Positions 35,840 to 46,370 are shown, numbered from the stretch's first letter. The stretch: 64,000 nucleotides of DNA from Thinopyrum elongatum (GCA_011799875.1 CM022299.1:32384755-32448754), one strand, 5' to 3'. Translations and numbers: made by a program. The notes: a model not told the origin generated them from the letters alone.

Positions 35840-36256
35840 TTAAATCTCTTTCTTCGGAGGTGGTGATGATGGAGTTGTTGATGAAGTAGGCTTCCTTCTT
35901 AGCTTGCGCTTGAGGATAGCATTTTCCTCCCTTAAGTCATCGATCTCCTGCTCAAGCCTTAATATCTTTTTACATAGTTCCTGTTTCTTTTCCTGCAAGA
36001 GACGAAAAGGGATAAACTCGATCTTAGGTATCTTTGCTATATTAGGAAGACTTGACTTTTTGAACTCCACGTGCATGTCCCCAGGTTGGGGTAGTGGGAC
36101 TTCCTCTTCATCGGAACTTGTCTCTTCTTTTTCTTTCCGGTCATAGTCCTCTTCTTCCTCCGTGGTCCAACCATAATGCTCCACATCCCCATAAACCTTG
36201 GGGTCTGCAATGTAATCAGCTACATAGCTTTCTCCCTCTAAATCCTGGGACGACAT
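35840..36256 (-). CDS. Small acidic coiled-coil protein of Gypsy-2, function unknown
   Basis: The 138-aa frame begins MSSQDLEGES. Residues 1-60 are acidic with runs of Glu (EEEEDYDRKEKEE). A heptad-rich segment follows at about 85-118 (KKQELCKKILRLEQEIDDLR and on), probably a coiled coil, and the C-terminus is basic then Pro/Ser-rich. It sits near the 3' end of the element, where Athila-group elements carry an extra frame after pol. I do not recognise a defined family. Compact codons and lack of breaks support coding, but expression and role are unknown. Confidence 0.5.
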   Translation of the reverse strand: MSSQDLEGESYVADYIADPKVYGDVEHYGWTTEEEEDYDRKEKEETSSDEEEVPLPQPGDMHVEFKKSSLPNIAKIPKIEFIPFRLLQEKKQELCKKILRLEQEIDDLREENAILKRKLRRKPTSSTTPSSPPPKKEI

Positions 36257-36420
36257 CTTACTCCAAAACTACTACAGAAACAGCTCAAAACGAAAACAAG
36301 GGATTTTGCCGTGGTACGGTGGTCAAAACCCTCGGGAGATTATATAATGAATTTTTACCGACCAAAAGAAGTATTGAGCAAGAAAACGGAGTCCGGAGGG
36401 CCACTACAAGAAATACGTCA

Positions 36421-39080
36421 ACTTGCGACCATCACTATTGGTCACTGAATGGTCATTGTTTTCCATTTGCGACCTTTTTGTGACCAAAAACAGATGGTCA
36501 AAAGCTGGCCGTCGTAAACTGAAATTAATGACCTTCTTTGGGATAAGGTATTAGATGTTTACGACCAAAACAAAAGGTCGTTGAACCAATGACCTTTTGT
36601 TTTGGTCACTGGCTGTCTGCCCAGGCCACGTCGGATCCAACATGGCAATCTGACGTGGCAAAATTGCGACCAATTAAAAAGGTCGTTGATAAGATTCAGC
36701 CCGGTCCAATTCGACGCTTTACATGGGCCGAGCCCAACAAATCAGCCTTTTTATATTTTTTTTCTATCAATTTTTGATCGGCTTCATGTTCCAAGCAAAT
36801 TATTGCAGCCTTTTTTATCATTGGGCCGTGGCCTTTTTAATCCATCGATTTTCTAGTTTCGGCCATATATATTGGAGCTGGGCCCACTAGTCAGACAAGC
36901 CCCACATATCATAATCTCATACATACTGCTAAAAAAATTCATAATCTTATACATTGGTCCCACACGTCAGATATTTCAACATTGCTCAGATTATTTTGGT
37001 AAGTGGATCCCACTAATCGGGTTTCCATTTCACACATTTTTAAATCACTATTTCAAACAAAACAAAACAAACGTAATTTATCAAATAACACTAAATCTGT
37101 TACAATGTCACAATCTCTACAGCCTATTACAGTCAAACAGAACAAACAAATCTCTGGCATCACGGCTTTGCACTTGGCTTCATGGCTTTGCACTTCAAAT
37201 TTGTCCTGGCGCTCCTGTAAAAGAGTGTACACAAAGACTTCCAGCATTAGTGTACTGCTACTGGTCAGAACCAAACAAATGAAATGGCAACAGTAATGTA
37301 AGCAGGAAAGTACTAGAAAGGGCAAATAAAACAACAGACTTGCATAGTGAAATGTTTGCTTTTACAAATCTTATAGAATAATTTGTATAAATTATGCATT
37401 TAATATAGGCTTCATGAAGATGGGTAGAAAAAGAAGGTACTTCAACCACTTTGCACAACAAGATCACAAGCAGGAAAAAATGAGGAGACATTACAAAGTT
37501 TGTGGTGGAGAACATGTGTAGCTTCAACAGCACCATGCATGTCCACGAGCAATATGTGCCTAATAGATATCAGCTCATCTCAATTTACTTTCTTAAGTTT
37601 CTAATATTTGACGATAAAAGGAGACCAATAAATCATGTTTTTTCTTGACTAGGCCACAATTAGAACTCACAAGCAATATGTATAATTTCAGCCAATGGTG
37701 TTTCTGTAGACTTTCACTTGTCACTATATTGTTTAATGGGAATCAAAAGCATCCATTTTAGTAAAAACATGTTTAAGTTGCTGCATGATCATGGACAAGT
37801 TTAAGTAAACACAAGTTTAATTTGCTGCATAATCATGGACAAATCACACAAAATTTCAGTAAACTGTAGATGCTCAAAATTTCAGTAAACTTTGCATAAT
37901 TTTGCATAAATATTACTGCTGCTGGTCAGTGATTGTTTCTTAAAAGTGAAAAAGAAATAGAATTTCATGGCAAACTGCTTGTAGTTTACACTATGCAAAA
38001 AATGGCATTCAACATCCAATTCAAATTCAATGAAGTTTAACTGAATGTACAGTTTCACCATAGACCAGTTTATACAACCCCAAGGTCAGAAGTTTACCTT
38101 AAATACAACCCAAATGAACCAGTTCCAACAGTGACCTACCAGCATAAGAGTTGACAATAAGATTTCTCATTTTGAAATATGCAAGGAGTACAAATTAAGT
38201 TCAATTCGCAAGGAAGCAAATTCAGTTCAGTTTGCTTGCTTGCAACCAAACTGTACAATTTCAGCATACTACTTCTTGCAAGCAAACATACTGTACATGA
38301 GAGCAAGCAAGAATTTAAGTTGCAAGGAGTAGAGCAAAGATTCTGTAAGCAACTAGAACAACAGGAAGGTATTGAGCACATACAACTGGCTCTAGTATAC
38401 CACCATGCATGAGCACTTGTTAATATTTATATTCATCACAACAACCTATAACCACCTACTGAAATCCTAGGTCACAAACCCGCAATATCGCATTGACACT
38501 GCGTGTGCAATGATTTGGCTAACAAGTGCAAACAACACGGAACACATACTGTAGCACAACTAAGAACAGCACATGCCATCGCAATAATGTGACCAGTCAA
38601 GGGCTGCTCTAAGCAAGCATAGTTGCACATGCAAATTCAACTGTCCTTTTAAATGCTCTACAGGTCTTCTAAATTGCTCGACAGATAAAAACAGCGCAAA
38701 ATACTTCATGAAAGCATGAAATCATTACATTGTACTAGTACTGAAACAGAAACAGGAACAAATCGAGCATCGGCTCCCACGCAGATCGGGAATACAACAA
38801 TACAGTATCAAAAATAAACTACTAGAATACATAGAAATTCCATGCAGATGAGTAATTCCATAATACAGTTTCTTTTTTTGAAGAGTTGCATATCACAATA
38901 AAACTAGATACAATGTTTAATTGCCCTAGGCCAGAACAGTATAGTAAAGAACACAGAACATACAAGGCATGGATCTATCTAGCAAACCGTTTTAAGAACA
39001 AATCACATCAAGACATGGACAGTAAAGGCAATCATTTTAGAAGGCTTGGACTGCATATACAAGTTGATCATGGAACTAAC
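36421..39080. other. CACTA-2 left interior, no gene seen
   Basis: After the subterminal motifs this 2.6-kb stretch is AT-rich. Two near copies of ACATGTTTAAGTTGCTGCATGATCATGGAC-like text occur around 37765-37845. Short frames at 36872, 37003 and 38136 lack codon bias and overlap one another. I see no RNA gene. Confidence 0.45.
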
Positions 39081-39130
39081 AGAGTTTAGCTTATGCAGGG
39101 CAGACATAAATAATAGAGTTTAGCTTATGC

Positions 39131-39315
39131 GCGATGGTCCCAAGGTTGTTGACGAGGTCCGACTTGGTCATGCCAATGCCGCTGTCGACGATCATGAGCG
39201 TGGTGGTCGCCTTGTCGGGAATGATGTGGATGAAGAGCTCAGGCTGCGCATCAAGCTTACTCTTGTCCGTGAGGCTCTCGAACCTGATCTTGTCCAAGGC
39301 TTGCAAAAATAACAC
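39131..39315 (-). pseudogene. Captured HSP90 fragment (ATPase domain piece)
   Basis: The minus strand encodes about 57 residues that match the N-terminal ATPase domain of plant cytosolic HSP90 almost perfectly: [20 protein letters not shown], then a stretch with [19 protein letters not shown]. The DxGxG nucleotide-binding motif is kept. The preceding conserved helix with its catalytic Glu/Asn box is missing: the sequence jumps from a short VLFLQ directly to ALDKIR. Upstream at 39316 the minus strand reads GTGTGTTTGCAG, a good splice acceptor, so genomic DNA with an intron was probably captured. Similarity stops at 39131 inside the codon after the last conserved Ile-Ala. It cannot make functional HSP90. 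Confidence 0.85.
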
Positions 39316-39839
39316 CTGCAAACACACCACGTCAGCCCAGGAACAAATCTCGCACGCCACGAATCAAACCGTGAGTCAACGGATCAGGGCAGAATCTAAA
39401 GCCTAGTGTTCAGGCATAAATAAATTATAAAATTATCAATGTTGCTTCACTGAAACTGAGAAGTAGAAACTAGGGTACAAAATAGTAACCAAAACAGTTA
39501 CGTATATCCCTAAGTAATGCTATATGTTAAAAAAACTGTCAAACAGGACATGTTCGGCTATTCCATTGTTTTCTAATTGGTTTCAACAAAGTGCTGTGAA
39601 GCATGTATGTGTCTTAACATAACTCCTAAGAAATGTTCACAACCTGAATTAACTACACTTTTTCTCATTGAAGTGAACACAGCAGCAGTTTAATCAACAA
39701 CCCCATACTTTACTATAGAATGTTTCTTTTGTCTGCATAACTTAAAGGCGGAACCATGTAATCGAGGAATCCTCGGAGCTACACATCATGCATACAAGTT
39801 GAGTGTGAAGCAACCTATGCGATTATGTATCAATCACCT

Positions 39840-40700
39840 AAACCTGGGAATCTTTCACGTAAAGTGAGACGCCCTTAGTGGGGCGTAGGCAGCAAATCCA
39901 CCATGCGCTCGGATGGATTCGTACTCGCGGATCACGGCGCGAAAATAGAGGACGAAGAAGGGGATCGAGGCGCGGGAGGGAGAGATAGGGGGAGGGGGAG
40001 GCGCTCACCCCAGTCCTCCATCGTGGGCGGAAGTCGTCAAGATCTGAAAGGCTGGCGGTTGTCGCCATGTCAGGCTTCCTCCTGTGCTGCGTGCGAGGTC
40101 GCCATGGCATCGGGCTTGTCCATGACGTCCTCCTTGACCAGACGATCTGCAAAAAAAACCGCACAAACGCAATGAGATTCGAGCAAGCTGAAGAAATCTA
40201 GAAGGAGGATGAGAAGAAAGGGGGGGGTCCATACTAGATCTCACCTGCGCGCGCCACCTGCGAGGTGGCCATGGCATCGATCTAGGGTTTTGGCATGGAG
40301 AGAAGGAGAGGGTGGAGTCGAAGGCGGTGGTCGCCGGCGGGTATGAAGTAGAGGATGTCGCCGGGCAGTCGAGGAGTGGGGGAGGAGGTCGCCAGCGGGG
40401 CTGGGGCTGGGGTTGGGGGAGTGGAGATCGGCGGCGGGGCGGGTTTGGGGTTGCGGGAGAGGAGAGGATGAAGGCGCGGCTCGGGAAGGAGGGCGGCATG
40501 ACCAAGCGCGAGGATGGATCTGGGGGACCGAGGGGAGGGGGAAGTGGGTGAGTGGGGGTGGCGGCGGGTGGGGATTTGGGGGATCGAGGGGATGGTGGGT
40601 GGGTGGGTTAGGGTTTTTGATTCTCGGGAGAAGCTCCACCGTTGGATGGGTGCGTGATGGATGGCTCAGATTGCGTCCGATTTGGTGATCCGCGTGAAAG
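39840..40700 (-). other. GC-rich 5'-gene-like block in CACTA-2
   Basis: A sharp rise in GC and CpG stands out from the AT-rich surroundings. On the minus strand it contains AAAAACCCTAACCCACCC (near 40602-40619) and CCAAAACCCTAGATC (near 40280-40295), resembling telo-box promoter or leader motifs of plant genes, and two similar segments with GATGCCATGGC(C/G)ACCTCGCA (near 40100 and 40265). It lies upstream of the HSP90 piece on the same strand. Overlapping Pro-rich frames in several phases are composition artefacts. I infer captured 5' gene DNA, perhaps from one or more host genes; the source is not identified. Confidence 0.4.
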
Positions 40701-40784
40701 CGGTCGTTCCTCGCGTCTCATTGGCCGGCTGTCTCGCACTTGAATCTCAAAATTTTGGACCCAAAACTTTGATTTTTTTAAACA

Positions 40785-42030
40785 TAACAATGGCATAGTT
40801 TGTCAAAATGATCTCCTTTTTTTCATAAGTGTGCATCTTAGAATGGCAAACGATGGCATAGTTCGACGGCTTTCATTTTCTTTGCACAAAAAGATGATTT
40901 TCCATTTTTTTAGTGCATAAAAAGGTTTTTTTTTGGTGAAGAAGCTACCAAATATTTGTTCCAAAATAGCACAACTCCATTTTTCAAAAATATTAGACCA
41001 CATTTTATGTAAAATTGACCAAATAGTTACATGTCAAAAGCTTTTGATCCACCTCTTATAAAAAAACAAATTTCACCCATTCAGTAGGAAGCGGGGCAAA
41101 TTTGAACGACAATTATCTCGTAGTTTGTTCAAATGATCTCATATTGTGCACAAGGGTGCACATTGGAATGGAAAACAATGTTGCCTAAGAAAGTTTTCAT
41201 TTTCTTTGGACGAAAAAATCATTTTCCATTTTCCGAGTGCCCAAAATGAGTTTTTTTTGTGAAGGACCTACCAAATAATTGTTGCAAAATTGGACCAAAT
41301 TAATTTTCTAAAATACTAGGCCATATTTAATGCACAATTGACCAAATGGTTGGGTGTCACAAGTTTTGATCCACCTCTCATGAAAAAGACAAATTTCTGC
41401 CGATTCAGCTGGAAGCGGGTCAAATTTGAACTGCAGCTGCCTCATAGTTTGCTCTTTATTTTTCCCAAAAATCATTTTTAGGTACAAAAGTATCCATTTA
41501 ATCAGAGAAACACAAAAAGTTTTCCAAGATTCAACCACTAGCTAGGAACGGTCAAGCCCGCCGTTTTGACCGCATTTTGAAACGAGCATAAAAAATTCAA
41601 AAAAATGGAAATCCTTCGCATTATGTCATTATATGTGGCCAAGTTACCAGGAAAAATAGTAAACTTGTAATACGATAATTATTTTAAAAAAGTGTTCTTA
41701 GAAACGAGCTATCATGTGTGGAGATCAATGGCTTTCAAGCCAAATGATCAATCTTATGGCCACATTCATGGCATAGTTTGTTCAAATGATCTCATATTGT
41801 GCACAAGGGTGCATATTGGAATGGCAAACAATGTTGCCTAAGGAAGTTTTCATTTTCTTTGGACGAAAAAATCATTTTCCATTTTCCGAGTGCCCAAAAT
41901 GAGTTTTTTTTGTGAAGGACCTACCATATATTGGTTGCAAATGTGGACCAAATCAATTTTCTAAAATACTAGGCCATATTTTATGCACAATTGACAAAAT
42001 GGTTGGTTGTCCAAAGCTTTTGATCCACTA
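40785..42030. repeat. Four ~327-bp tandem repeats in CACTA-2
   Basis: The motif GTTTGTTCAAATGATCTC and diverged forms begins at about 40795, 41122, 41449 (degenerate) and 41775. Each unit carries TTTTCATTTTCTTTG, TTTTGATCCAC and AAATTTGAAC blocks. The last unit is cut after TTTTGATCCAC at about 42029, where Gypsy-2 leader sequence resumes. Confidence 0.75.
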
Positions 42031-42070
42031 TATAAATGTTTCCTTACCAAATTCCACTTACCAAAGGCAC

Positions 42071-42093
42071 TTCACTCCCCAGCAACGGCGCCA
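42071..42093 (-). other. Primer-binding site of Gypsy-2
   Basis: The minus strand reads TGGCGCCGTTGCTGGGGAG within this interval, 11-12 bases from the LTR edge at 42105, the standard plant Ty3/Gypsy type site. Confidence 0.8.
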
Positions 42094-42104
42094 GAAAAGA
42101 GTCT

Positions 42105-43628
42105 TGATGAACCACAAGTATAGGGGATCTATCGTAGTCCTTTCGATAAGTAAGAGTGTCGAACCCAACGAGGAGCAGAAGGACATGACAAGCGGTTTTC
42201 AGCAAGGTATTCTCTGCAAGCACTGAAATTATCGGTAACAGATAGTTTGGTGATAAGATAAATCGTAATGGGTAACAAGTAAATAAAGTAACTAAGGTGC
42301 TGCAAGGTGGCCCAATCTTTTTTTGTAGCAAAGGACAAGCCTGGATGAACTCTTATATAATGCAAAGCGCTCCCGAGGACACATGGGAATTATTGTCAAG
42401 TTAGTTTTCATCATGCTCATATGATTCACGTTCGTTACTTTGATAATTTGATATGTGGGTGGACCGGTGCTTGGGTGCTGCCCTTCCTTGGACAAGCCTC
42501 CCACTTATTATTAACCCCTCTCGCAAGCATCCGCAACTACGAAAGAAGAATTGAGGTAAACCTAACCATAGCATGAAACATATGGATCCAAATTAGCCCC
42601 TTACGAAGCAACGCATAAACTAGGGTTTAAGCTTCTGTCACTCTAGCAACCCATCATTTACTTATTACTTCCCAATGCCTTCCCCTAGGCCCAAATAATG
42701 GTGAAGTGTCATGTAGTCGATGTTCAAATAACACCACTAGAGGAAAGACAACATACATCTTATCAAAATATCGAACGAATACCAAATTCACATGATTACT
42801 TATAAACAAGACTTCTCCCATGTCCTCAGGAACAAACGTAACTACTCACAAAGCATAATCATAATCAAGATCAGAGGAGTATTAATTATCATTAAGATCT
42901 GAACATATGATCTTCCACCGGATAAACCAACTAGCATCAACTACAAGGAGTAATTAACACTACTAGCAACCCACAGGTACCAATCTGAGGTTTTGAGACA
43001 AAGATCGGATACAAGAGATGAACTAGGGTTTGAGAGGAGATGGTGCTGGTGAAGATGTTGATGGAGATTGACCCCCTCTCGATGAGAGAATCGATGGTGA
43101 TGACGATGGCGATGATTTCCCCCTCCCGGAGGGATGTTTCCCCAGCAGAACAGCTCCGCCGGAGCCCTAGATTGGTTCTGCCCAGGTTCCGCCTCGAGAC
43201 GACGGCGCTTCATCCCGAAAGCTTCCTTCTGATTTTTTCCAGGTCAAAATACACCATATAGCAGAAGATGGGCGTCGGGGGCCTGCCAGGTGGCCCACAA
43301 GGTCGGGGGGCGCGCCCAGGGGGGTAGGGCGTGCCCTCCACCCTTGTGGATGGTAGGTGGCCCCCTCTGGTACTTTCTTCGCCCAATATTTTTTATTAAT
43401 TCCAAAATGACTCTCCATGAAGTTTCAGGACTTTTGGAGTTGTGCAGAATAGGTCTCTAATATTTGCTCCTTTTCCAGCCCAGAATTCCAGCTGCCGGCA
43501 CTCTCCCTCTTCATGTAAACCTTGTAAAATAAGAGAGAAAAGGCATAAGTATTGTGCCATAATGTGTAATAACAGCCCATAATGCAATAAATATTGATAT
43601 AAAAGCATGATGCAAAATGGACGTATCA
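42105..43628 (-). repeat. Gypsy-2 5' LTR
   Basis: It pairs with 32755-34277 and is followed by the right target duplication GTGGC at 43629-43633. Plus-strand frames such as 43040-43261 recur in the other LTR and are shadows. Confidence 0.9.
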
Positions 43629-43633
43629 GTGGC
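43629..43633. repeat. Right target-site duplication of Gypsy-2 (GTGGC)
   Basis: It matches 32750-32754. CACTA-1 sequence resumes with a foldback repeat copy. Confidence 0.9.
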
Positions 43634-43680
43634 ACAAACCGGGACGAAAGGTGGTGCTACGAACCGGGACCAATGCTTTG

Positions 43681-43691
43681 TGTATATAAGC
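43681..43691 (+). promoter_or_regulatory. TATA-type promoter of the CACTA-1 gene
   Basis: TGTATATAAGC lies 50 bp downstream of the Gypsy-2 insertion and about 25-35 bp upstream of a pyrimidine-rich start region (CTTCTCCAGTCCCCC). It precedes a GC-rich leader exon with a GTGAGC donor at 44006. Gypsy-2 has therefore inserted in the immediate upstream region of this promoter. Confidence 0.55.
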
Positions 43692-43714
43692 AAACACTTA
43701 GAAAATTTCAAACC

Positions 43715-46177
43715 ACTTCTCCAGTCCCCCCCCCCCTGACGACGAGAAGCAGAGCATGAAGCCGCCAGGCTGCCGGACCTCCCCTTCGCCTCCCCGAGCC
43801 CGCTTCTCGTCGCCGCCGCCGCCGCCATCCCCGTTCCCTGCCCCGACGCTGTCCCCGAGCCCGCTCGCTCCTCGTTGCCGGTCGAACCTCCCCGAGCATC
43901 GCTGCGCCCCCGTGAGCCGCCCGTCCTCGTCGCTGGCCGGACCTCGTCACCGACCGTCCTCGTCTGCTACTACTAGTCACTAAGCGAGCCTTCATGAGCT
44001 CCTCGGTGAGCACTCTTCCCACCTTTAATTTCTTTGTTACAAATTTTTGGGTTAGGGTAGTCACTCAACAAGTTTCTCTCAAATTTCTGTAGAAATATTA
44101 ATATGGCAAATTTGATGTGGCAAAGTAATGTTGTGGCAATCATCTTTTGGGCAATTTGTGGCAAGTTGTGGCAAAGTTTAGAAATTTCTGAATTTTTTGA
44201 TAGTGCACATTAAGTGTATGATGAAATCCCAGAGGGCTCTAGGAATTTTAGGAATTTTTGAGAATTTTTGAGGTGAGGTGTTGATGCACAAAAGGGAGTC
44301 TGGCAAAGTTTCAGAATTTTTGGAGCAATTTAAATTGGGCTTTGACCATGGAGTTCGAATCTGGTCCAAATTTGAATTGAATGAAATTTGAAAATTTTGA
44401 ACTATGGAACCAAATGTTTTTGGTGGAATGGGTTGTGGGTACTGTCAAATAGATGAGTAATTTTTGTGGGTGCAAAAGAATTTGGGAGAATACAGCTCCT
44501 TTGCAAATCAAAGAACAAAAAAGTCTACTGTAGAAAACTGTTGATGTTTGTCACTTTGTTATTTTTGTGTGAATTAATGCATGCACCATACGAGCAACTT
44601 GTCAACATGACATTGGATCATTTTTATGTGTACTTGCTGCTAGTAATTTTGTCGTGCCATGATATGCCCTGATGTGAGTGCTATGAGCTTGCAAATATGC
44701 CTAGTCACTGTTTCTGTTTTCAGACTTGTTAATTTCACCAAGTCCTAAATTGTCTGTTATAAAACTTGCAACCTTTGCTTGTTGGTTGCTACCAGTCTAG
44801 ATCTCATATGGATACGATTCCTTCATGTGATTTGGTGTTTGTGATGTGTACTCTGATGTGATGCTTTTGGTTGCTATGTTACCTTGCTGTAGCATGTTTA
44901 GTTGTTGCTCTCAAGTTGCTATCATGTTATATTTGTCAGCTTTTCACTAAGTCTGAGATCTGTTATATCTTTGAATTATGAACGTAGTAAATGTCTGACG
45001 ACGATAGGATCCAAGAGTGTGAGTACTGCGGCGACGACCGGGGTCTGTGCGACAGGCCTCACCTGGAAGGCGGTCGACGCTTCAGTGTTAAGCTCGACGA
45101 GACCTTCGATGTTTATATGGTACGCAACGACGACAAGTATTTTTCCATAATTAAGCATGACTTATGTTTCTGCAATGTGTAATTTCCACTTTCTATAATT
45201 CAACTAGTGCATCCCATGCCATGCAAGACGTTATGTCTTGGAAAAGCTGGATTTCGAAGATCATGAGAATATGCAGATAAAGAGAGTTCACCTCAAGACC
45301 CATCATGGCTATACTTTTGCTGTCAAGCTATACAATGCGGTGGCCTACTCCCATTTTGGTTGCGCAAATTGGGCAGCACTTGGCAAGGCGTATGGTTTTC
45401 AGGAGGGTATGTATGTCACCTTCGATCTGGGTGATGATCCTGAAGAAAATATCTCCATTTGGGTCGATGTTCATACGCTTCCACTTCTACCTCTATGTGA
45501 GTTTCTCAAACATATTCAATAAGTAATTTATATTGTATTTATAAAAATAGTTGATAGCTTATTGCCATTGAAATCTTATTTCCATTCTTCAAGAAATGTA
45601 TGGAAAGTAGTAGACAAAACCTACTACTGTTATGGGTCTGAGCTAAATTGCGAGGAGATACATCATTTTGTTTCATGGATTAAAGATGTTGAGACTTTTA
45701 AGATGAATTATCATATCTCTCCAAGTTATTCTCAATACGTGCCACTAGTGCACGTGTTGAACTATAGTAACATCCATCGAGATATCATGGTAAGATTTTT
45801 CCTATTATGTCATCAGTGCATTTTTTGCATAGATTCTTTTAAGCTAAACTACATTTTGCTAAGTATGTTATTATGATATTCTTCAACAGAAACTCTTGGC
45901 GGATTGTATACCTAGATTTATGGAAATGAAAGGTGACATGAGGATTGTTAGCTTACGGCCAAGTTGGCCTACATACCACCGCAGTGCATACATGATTCGT
46001 CGAAGCAATGACATCCTCACAATCAAAGATTGGAGAAAAGTTCTGAAAGATCGTAGAGAACTACTTGGGGGCAACATCAAGCGCAGCCCACAAATGGGAG
46101 ATAGGTTCATCTGTATTCTCCATAATGGAGAATCAGGGGTTTACCTATTTTATGCTATTTTACCTTTGAGAGAGTAG
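43715..46177 (+). CDS. CACTA-1 accessory gene: four coding exons, 292-aa protein of unknown function (possibly B3-like)
   Basis: A leader exon (about 43715-44005, donor GTGAGC) is followed by a 1-kb intron ending ACGTAG near 44987. Coding exons are 44991-45136, 45228-45496, 45614-45789 and 45890-46177. Donors are GTATTT, GTGAGT and GTAAGA; acceptors end CAAG, GTAG and ACAG. The coding exons sum to 879 nt, 293 codons with stop, and the phases agree at every junction. The protein starts MSDDDRIQECEYCGDDRG. The middle part (HFGCANW, then GFQEGMYVTFDLGDD) and the C-terminal part (SPQMGDRFICILHNGESG, then AILP) have the aromatic, Gly-Asp pattern of plant B3-type DNA-binding barrels, possibly two in tandem; this assignment is tentative. 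No transposase motif is present. The leader holds an upstream frame (43756-43983). Confidence 0.6.
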
Positions 46178-46370
46178 GAGGTCTTAGGTAGTTATGTGCT
46201 ACATTGTGCTAGAATGATGAGCTAGTTCTTATATGACTATGATGATGACTTGTTATCATGATGATGAGTTATGTGCTACCTTTGTGCTAGATTGATGAGC
46301 TAGTTCCTGTATATATGACTACGATGATGAGTTGTTATTATAATGATGATGATGACGATTACTGGTTCCT
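46178..46370. repeat. Duplicated GATGAT-rich segment downstream of the CACTA-1 gene
   Basis: Two imperfect copies of about 85 bp begin GTGCTACATTGTGCTAGAAT and GTGCTACCTTTGTGCTAGAT; each contains GATGAGCTAGTTC and a GATGAT run. They probably form the 3' untranslated part of the gene. Confidence 0.6.

Larger units (their letters stand above)
36402..42030. mobile_element. CACTA-2: CACTA-type element or fragment carrying captured gene pieces
   Basis: The left end is CACTACAAGAAATACGTCA at 36402-36420, followed by repeated short GCGACC / GGTCG motifs in both orientations to about 36690, the usual subterminal pattern. I found no matching CTTGTAGTG right end. The Gypsy-2 leader resumes at about 42031, so the right end is lost, diverged, or the stretch is composite. 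The interior has AT-rich filler, an HSP90-like exon (39131-39315), a GC-rich 5'-gene-like block (39840-40700) and ~327-bp tandem repeats. No transposase is seen. Confidence 0.5.
32755..43628 (-). mobile_element. Gypsy-2: Ty3/Gypsy element, non-autonomous or deleted
   Basis: Two LTRs (32755-34277, 1523 bp; 42105-43628, 1524 bp) with TG/CA ends are flanked by GTGGC. The primer-binding site beside the right LTR and the polypurine tract beside the left LTR set the minus orientation. The 7.8-kb interior contains one small frame (35840-36256) and a long nested segment starting with a CACTA-type terminus. No gag, protease, reverse transcriptase or integrase is seen. The LTR ends ATACTTGTGGGTCATCA (minus) resemble those of Gypsy-3, indicating a related family. 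Confidence 0.88.

Noticed and set aside
40241..40639. Pro-rich frames of 80-166 aa in the GC-rich block
   Set aside because: Frames overlap in several phases on both strands and reflect base composition; none has a start or splice context linking it to a known family.
43756..43983. 75-aa Pro/Arg/Ser-rich frame as the true start of the CACTA-1 gene product
   Set aside because: It ends at TAA before the leader donor at 44006 and cannot join the downstream exons in frame; kept only as an upstream frame.
45497..45593. Splice acceptor CTTCAAG at 45593 for exon 3 of the CACTA-1 gene
   Set aside because: It creates an immediate TAA at the junction; the acceptor at 45612-45613 keeps the frame open and the total length divisible by three.
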